Assembly (NCBI GenBank): GCA_913053815.1
Contig: CAJXGK010000004.1
Location: forward strand, 1-19,449
Direction of reading: 5' to 3'
Source: an uncultured Rhodanobacteraceae bacterium
Lineage (GTDB): Bacteria > Pseudomonadota > Gammaproteobacteria > Xanthomonadales > Rhodanobacteraceae
DNA length: 19,449 nt
In this document: positions 15,315-19,449 of the stretch, piece after piece
Position numbering within the stretch: the first letter of the stretch is position 1
Layout: every line of letters begins with the position of its first letter
Translations under genes and position numbers: made by a program
Notes under the pieces: generated by a model
Databases searched by the model: none
Told to the model about the DNA's origin: nothing
Seen by the model: only the letters and a program-made list of their open reading frames with translations

Positions 15315-16999
15315 TGCGCGCAGGGTTGCACAAGGCGTCGACAAATACTGCTCAGCGGATTCGGCGCAGGCAGATTCTACTGCTGGCCTTTGCGGTTCTA
15401 TGGGGTGTGGTCTGGTTTGTGGGCGCCCAGTCGCGCTCCCTGCTTGAGCCCGATGAGGGGCGCTACGCCGAAGTTCCACGTGAGATGGTGGCCAGTGGTA
15501 ACTGGATCACCCCCCGGGTGGATGGAGTGAAGTTCTTTGACAAGCCACCTCTGCAGTATTGGGCTACGGCACTGACCTACGAGACCATCGGTAGCAGCAA
15601 TTTTTCGGCCCGGCTGTGGCCGCTATTGCTGGGTTTGGCCGGCATGCTGGTAGTGGGTTGGGCGGGTTTGCGAGTAGCCGGCCGCCGCACCGGGCTGAGT
15701 GCTGCACTAGTACTGGGAAGCTCGTTTTTGTGGGCTATGGGTAGTCATATCAACACCCTGGATCTGGGAGTGAGTGCCATCTTGGCCATGGTCCTTGCCA
15801 CTTTCATCGTTGCCCAGCTCCCTACCACCGCCCCCAGCCGAAGACGTAATCTAATGTGGCTGACTTGGGCCTTGATCGCTGCGGCGGTACTTTCCAAGGG
15901 ACTGATCGGTATTGTTTTTCCTGCTGGAGCCCTATTCTTCTATCTGCTTGTCAAGCATGATTGGGCCCGCTTGCGGCAGGTCGAGTTGCTGTGGGGCGGA
16001 CTGCTTGCCCTACTTATCTTGTTGCCCTGGTTTATTGCAGTAAGCGTCGCCAATCCCGAGTTCTTTCATTACTTTTTTATCCGCGAGCACTTTACCCGTT
16101 TCCTAACGAATCAAGATGCTCGGGTGCATCCATTCTGGTTCTTTGTCCCGGTGGTCATCGTAGGCATGTTCCCTTGGCTGAGTTTCCTACCGGCGGCCCT
16201 GCGTCGGCCTTGGCGGGTTCGGCCGACTCAAGACCGGCAGTTTGACCCGCGTTTATTCCTATGGATATGGACGTGGATGATTTTCCTGTTCTTCTCGATC
16301 TCCCACTCCAAACTACCGTTCTATATCTTGCCTATTTTCCCGGCTCTGGCGTTGTTGATGGGTATGGAGATAGAACGTATGCAGGCTAGGGCGGTAGCGA
16401 TCCGCTTAGGGATATCAGTCATTTTGCTGGCCATCGCGGTACCGGCCCTGTACTGGATTCGTGAACCGCAGAAAGTACAAGTGCTGGGTAGCGCTTTCCA
16501 CGATTTCATCTCCTCCATCGCTGTCGCTCTGGCGGTATTAGTACTGATACTGGCCGTAGCGGTGGTTCTGGCTTGGCGAAGACGGGTCGTGGGGGCTTTG
16601 TTGCTGACCGCCGTGGTCGGTCTGGCGCTGCCGCAAGTTTTGCTGATCCGTTTCCAGCTGCTGGCGCCGATCTACTCGGCCGAACCTATGGCCGCTAAAA
16701 TTGCCCCGCTTATTATTCCTGGCGAGCCGGTTTATGCCGTGCACTGGTTCCGTCGGGGCTTGCCGTTCTATCTGCGGCGCACCATCACTCTGGTGAATGA
16801 AGTGCCCTATGATTTGCGTTCAGGATTACGTTGGGAGCCTCAGAAGGCCATGTCGATGACGGTGTTCCGGACTCGCTGGGAGGCCCAAGCGAGCGGCTTG
16901 GCGATCATGACTCCGACCCGATGGGCCCGTCTGCAACATGCTGGCCTACGTCTACACATCCTGGTTCGTGGACCGGGTTGGGTGGCTGCGAAACATTAA
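15314..16999 (+). CDS. GT39 (ArnT/PMT-like) integral membrane glycosyltransferase
   Basis: A multi-pass inner-membrane transferase of 561 residues, close to ArnT length. It is expected to move a sugar from a polyprenyl-phosphate donor to a periplasmic acceptor such as lipid A or a glycan. The first helix (about 21-37) is followed by the GT-C catalytic loop LLEPDEGRYAEVPREM at 43-58, with the acidic pair of this superfamily, and FFDKPPLQYW at 74-83. About ten further hydrophobic stretches follow, then a soluble C-terminal domain from about residue 460. The start is GTG at 15314, preceded by AAGGGG and overlapping the GT2 stop by one base. No arnA, arnB, arnD, arnE or arnF gene is in the window, so aminoarabinose transfer cannot be assumed. 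The GT2 neighbour probably makes its lipid-linked donor. Confidence 0.92.
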   Translation: MRAGLHKASTNTAQRIRRRQILLLAFAVLWGVVWFVGAQSRSLLEPDEGRYAEVPREMVASGNWITPRVDGVKFFDKPPLQYWATALTYETIGSSNFSARLWPLLLGLAGMLVVGWAGLRVAGRRTGLSAALVLGSSFLWAMGSHINTLDLGVSAILAMVLATFIVAQLPTTAPSRRRNLMWLTWALIAAAVLSKGLIGIVFPAGALFFYLLVKHDWARLRQVELLWGGLLALLILLPWFIAVSVANPEFFHYFFIREHFTRFLTNQDARVHPFWFFVPVVIVGMFPWLSFLPAALRRPWRVRPTQDRQFDPRLFLWIWTWMIFLFFSISHSKLPFYILPIFPALALLMGMEIERMQARAVAIRLGISVILLAIAVPALYWIREPQKVQVLGSAFHDFISSIAVALAVLVLILAVAVVLAWRRRVVGALLLTAVVGLALPQVLLIRFQLLAPIYSAEPMAAKIAPLIIPGEPVYAVHWFRRGLPFYLRRTITLVNEVPYDLRSGLRWEPQKAMSMTVFRTRWEAQASGLAIMTPTRWARLQHAGLRLHILVRGPGWVAAKH

Positions 17000-17020
17000 A
17001 TATGCGGCACCTTTTGAGAC

Positions 17021-17048
17021 CTCCTGTTGTAGCATGCTAAGCGAGGAG
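17021..17048. promoter_or_regulatory. 28-bp dyad upstream of the amidase gene
   Basis: CTCCT (17021-17025) and AGGAG (17044-17048) flank the perfect palindrome TAGCATGCTA (17030-17039), all sharing one centre of symmetry. The four bases between arms do not match. It is placed 17 bases before the amidase ATG in the 65-base gap after the GT39 gene. It could be an operator or a weak hairpin, and there is no T-run after it. Confidence 0.35.
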
Positions 17049-17064
17049 CCAAGGGGAACGGTGC

Positions 17065-18579
17065 ATGTCTCAATTTAGCGAATACGATCAATTCGATGCG
17101 CTTGGTTTGGCAGAACAAGTGGCCAAGGGTGAAATTCGCCCTGAGGATTTGCTGGAAACCGCCATGGCGAAGGCTGCCATGGCACAACCTGCCTTCAACG
17201 CCTTGGTTCGTCCTCTTCATGAACAGGCCCGCGAGGCGCTGGCGGCGGGCTTGCCGAACGGACCCTTCCGAGGTGTGCCGTATCTACTCAAGGATTTGCT
17301 GCAGCCGCTTGCCGGTGCGCGTCTGGGTATGGGTAGCCGGGCCTTAGAGGGTTACGTATCCGACCATGATTGCGCCTTGGTAAGCCACCTTAAGCAGGCT
17401 GGGGTGGTCATTTTCGGGCAGACTTGCGTACCCGAATTCGGTCTGCTGGCGTTTACCGAACCCGAGGTGTCAGGGATTACCCGCAACCCCTGGGATCCGA
17501 CCCGTACGCCGGGTGGCTCCAGTGGCGGTAGTGCTGCTGCTGTGGCGGCCCACATTGTCCCAGCGGCAGGTGGCAATGACGGAGGGGGGTCGATCCGCAT
17601 CCCGGCGGCCTATTGTGGATTGTTTGGACTCAAACCCAGCCGTGGTCGAGTCAGTTCCGCACCGGATCGAAGCGAAGTCTGGATGGGCGCATCTTGTGAT
17701 CATGCGCTGACCCGCAGTGTGCGCGATAGCGCCGCGCTGCTTGATGCGGTGGCCGGTACGACGGCAGGTGACCCATTTGTGATCCCGGCGCCAGAACAGC
17801 CCTTTCTGGCAGCACTTGACCAAGTTCTGCCGCGATTACGTATTGGTATGAGCACCCGTGCACCACTGGGTACGGCCGTGGATCGAGAGTGTGTTGCGGC
17901 GGTTGAGGACACCGCCCGCTTGCTCGAATCCCTGGGCCATCATGTTGAGCAAGCCGAGCCGGAGATCGATGGCCAAGCCCTTTTTCAGGCCTATCTGTGC
18001 ATGTATTTCGGCGAAGTAGCGGCTTTGCGTCGGGATATCATGCAGCTGCGCGGCAAGGGGGCGCATCCCCATTTCGAGCCGGTTACGCGTGCGTTGGCGG
18101 CGATTGGTGAGGCCATTTCTGCCGCTGAATTTGTTTATTGGCAGCAGCGCTGGAATGATTTTAGCCGCAGCTTGGGAAAGTTTTTCGAAGTCTACGACCT
18201 GTTTCTTACTCCCACCACGGCCGGTTTGCCGCCGCACATCGGTGAGCTGCAGCCCAAACCTTACGAGAAGCAAATCCTGTCTCTGGCTGCAGCTCTGCAT
18301 GCGGGTAGCCTGTTACGCCGACTTGGAATGGTCGAAAAAGTGGCCCTGGAGAATCTTTCCCGTACCCCATTCACCCAGTTGGCCAACCTGAGCGGAGTAC
18401 CCGCAATGAGCATGCCTCTATACTGGACCTCGCAAGACTTGCCGATAGGAGTCCACTTCACCGCGACATTTGGAGCCGAATCGCTGCTGTTCAAACTCGC
18501 GGCTGAATTGGAGCAGGCCAAGCCCTGGTTTGAACGCTGCCCGGCAGCCCGTACAAGTGGTGGATCCTCAGTACTTTGA
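17065..18579 (+). CDS. Amidase-signature family hydrolase
   Basis: A serine amidase of 504 residues with the complete Ser-cisSer-Lys triad. Lysine 76 lies in YLLKDLLQ, and the cis-serine is S152 in [12 protein letters not shown]. The nucleophile is S176 in [21 protein letters not shown]. Spacing of the three residues matches the FAAH/GatA family. GatA itself would sit beside gatB and gatC, which are absent, and the C-terminal region ([15 protein letters not shown], then [17 protein letters not shown]) fits a general amidase acting on small amides. No signal peptide is seen. The ATG at 17065 follows AAGGGGA. The glycine where the family usually has threonine (GTDTGGS) is mild variation. Its place among glycosyltransferase genes does not explain its substrate. 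Confidence 0.92.
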   Translation: MSQFSEYDQFDALGLAEQVAKGEIRPEDLLETAMAKAAMAQPAFNALVRPLHEQAREALAAGLPNGPFRGVPYLLKDLLQPLAGARLGMGSRALEGYVSDHDCALVSHLKQAGVVIFGQTCVPEFGLLAFTEPEVSGITRNPWDPTRTPGGSSGGSAAAVAAHIVPAAGGNDGGGSIRIPAAYCGLFGLKPSRGRVSSAPDRSEVWMGASCDHALTRSVRDSAALLDAVAGTTAGDPFVIPAPEQPFLAALDQVLPRLRIGMSTRAPLGTAVDRECVAAVEDTARLLESLGHHVEQAEPEIDGQALFQAYLCMYFGEVAALRRDIMQLRGKGAHPHFEPVTRALAAIGEAISAAEFVYWQQRWNDFSRSLGKFFEVYDLFLTPTTAGLPPHIGELQPKPYEKQILSLAAALHAGSLLRRLGMVEKVALENLSRTPFTQLANLSGVPAMSMPLYWTSQDLPIGVHFTATFGAESLLFKLAAELEQAKPWFERCPAARTSGGSSVL

Positions 18580-18670
18580 AATTGCCATGCGCTGCTGGTG
18601 GGTTGCCCGCTATGGGGGACTGCGCTTGCTTGTGGGGCCGTGTATCCCCATCAGATAGGACCGGAACAGT

Positions 18671-19449
18671 TTGAATCACTCGTCGAATAATACCCCCCAG
18701 GCTCCGCCTGATGGTAGCGATGCCTCGACGCGGACCGTAACGGGCTCGATCATCGATCCGCATGCTATAGCCCGCGTGTTGGTTGCCAGACCTAATCATC
18801 GTCTGGGTAATCTGTTGCTGTTAACGCCGCTGCTGGTGGAACTCGAACGCTTGTTGCCGGGTGCTGAAGTTGATGTGTTGGCCGGGCCGGGTATCGCCGT
18901 TGAGCTACTCGATGGGTTTCGCTCGGTCAACCGGGTGATGTGCATGAGTGCTCGGCCGATGTTGCAACCGGGCCGTTTGCTTGGGTACTGGCGGGCTTTA
19001 CCGAAGCGCCATTATGATCTGGCGATTGCTGCCGAACCGCGTTCGCATTCCTCACGGCTGGCCGTGGCCCGTAGTCGGGCCATCCGACGGATTGGCTTTA
19101 CCGGGGGCGGTGATGATGCCCATCTGACCCATACGGTTTTTACCCCTGCCGGGGTGTGGCATGAAGCTCGCCTACCGGTGTATCTGTTGCGCCAAGCTTT
19201 GCGCCAGAGTGAGGAGCTTCCGATATCTCCGCTGACCCTGCATCTAGGCGAATTTGAGCGTGGCCTCGGTCAGAGTCGTCTTACCGATTTACTCGGTCCT
19301 GCCGACTTTTCCACCCCGCGGATTGGCTTGTTCGCCGAGGCTACCGGAGCCAAACGGTTGCCGTTGGAGTGGTGGAATGCGTTGCTTTCTAAGCTGCAGC
19401 GACGCCTTCCACACGCCCGTCTGCTGGAAATCGTCCCCGCCCATGGACA
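18671..19449 (+). CDS. GT9 (heptosyltransferase-like) glycosyltransferase, N-terminal part (runs off the right edge)
   Basis: I read this frame by hand: it is open for 259 codons from a TTG at 18671 to the window edge. A stop at 18656-18658 closes it upstream. GGA at 18663-18665 and AGGA at 18657-18660 precede the TTG. After a polar segment of about 35 residues comes RVLVARPNHRLGNLLLLTPL, the GT9 opening pattern, usually R.G..GD, here with N-H-R-L-G-N. LERLLPGAEVDVLAGPG follows, then a region with RRIGFTGG, and IGLFAEATGAKRLPLEWW, typical of the start of the second Rossmann domain. GT9 enzymes add heptose or related sugars to lipopolysaccharide core on the cytoplasmic face. A GTG at 18776 would start at the conserved core and is an alternative. 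The acceptor and sugar cannot be named. Confidence 0.85.
   Translation, partial: MNHSSNNTPQAPPDGSDASTRTVTGSIIDPHAIARVLVARPNHRLGNLLLLTPLLVELERLLPGAEVDVLAGPGIAVELLDGFRSVNRVMCMSARPMLQPGRLLGYWRALPKRHYDLAIAAEPRSHSSRLAVARSRAIRRIGFTGGGDDAHLTHTVFTPAGVWHEARLPVYLLRQALRQSEELPISPLTLHLGEFERGLGQSRLTDLLGPADFSTPRIGLFAEATGAKRLPLEWWNALLSKLQRRLPHARLLEIVPAHG

Overview
The window is chromosomal DNA from a moderately GC-rich gammaproteobacterium. The left half has the gene order known from Pseudomonas, Xanthomonas and relatives: hemA facing away from a TPR lipoprotein gene, then lolB, ispE, tRNA-Gln, prs, rplY, pth and ychF. I cannot name a genus from sequence alone. Coding density is high. No stretch longer than about 300 bases lacks a gene, and I see no prophage, CRISPR array, integrase or intact insertion sequence.

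Left block (1-7680). A partial hemA on the minus strand diverges from a plus-strand run. The TPR lipoprotein, lolB and ispE genes overlap by 1-4 bases and are surely one operon. The 3' end of ispE runs 23 bases into a tRNA-Gln(TTG) gene. prs, rplY, pth and ychF follow. Together these genes cover tetrapyrrole and isoprenoid precursor synthesis, PRPP supply, lipoprotein sorting to the outer membrane and translation. A short intrinsic terminator lies in the rplY leader only 16 bases before the start codon, and part of it can pair in an alternative way.

Middle block (7750-14088), all minus strand. Reading in the direction of transcription, the order is a PEBP-family periplasmic protein, a LEA14-like lipoprotein, a 596-residue acyl-CoA dehydrogenase, a MITE-like element of about 145 bases, a GNAT acetyltransferase, a conserved HNH nuclease and dxs. 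Dxs (DXP synthase) and IspE act in the same MEP isoprenoid pathway but are transcribed on opposite strands, converging with ychF.

Right block (14307-19449), all plus strand. A polyprenyl-phosphate-type GT2 glycosyltransferase overlaps by one base with a GT39 (ArnT/PMT-like) membrane glycosyltransferase. An amidase-signature hydrolase and the start of a GT9 (heptosyltransferase-like) protein follow. The GT2/GT39 pair looks like a two-step system in which GT2 charges a lipid carrier with a sugar and GT39 transfers it outside the inner membrane. With the GT9 gene this suggests the edge of an envelope-glycan region that continues beyond the window.

I found no convincing new multi-gene system. 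The most interesting signals are the ispE/tRNA overlap, the rplY leader structure, the MITE-like element and the uncharacterised conserved HNH nuclease beside dxs.
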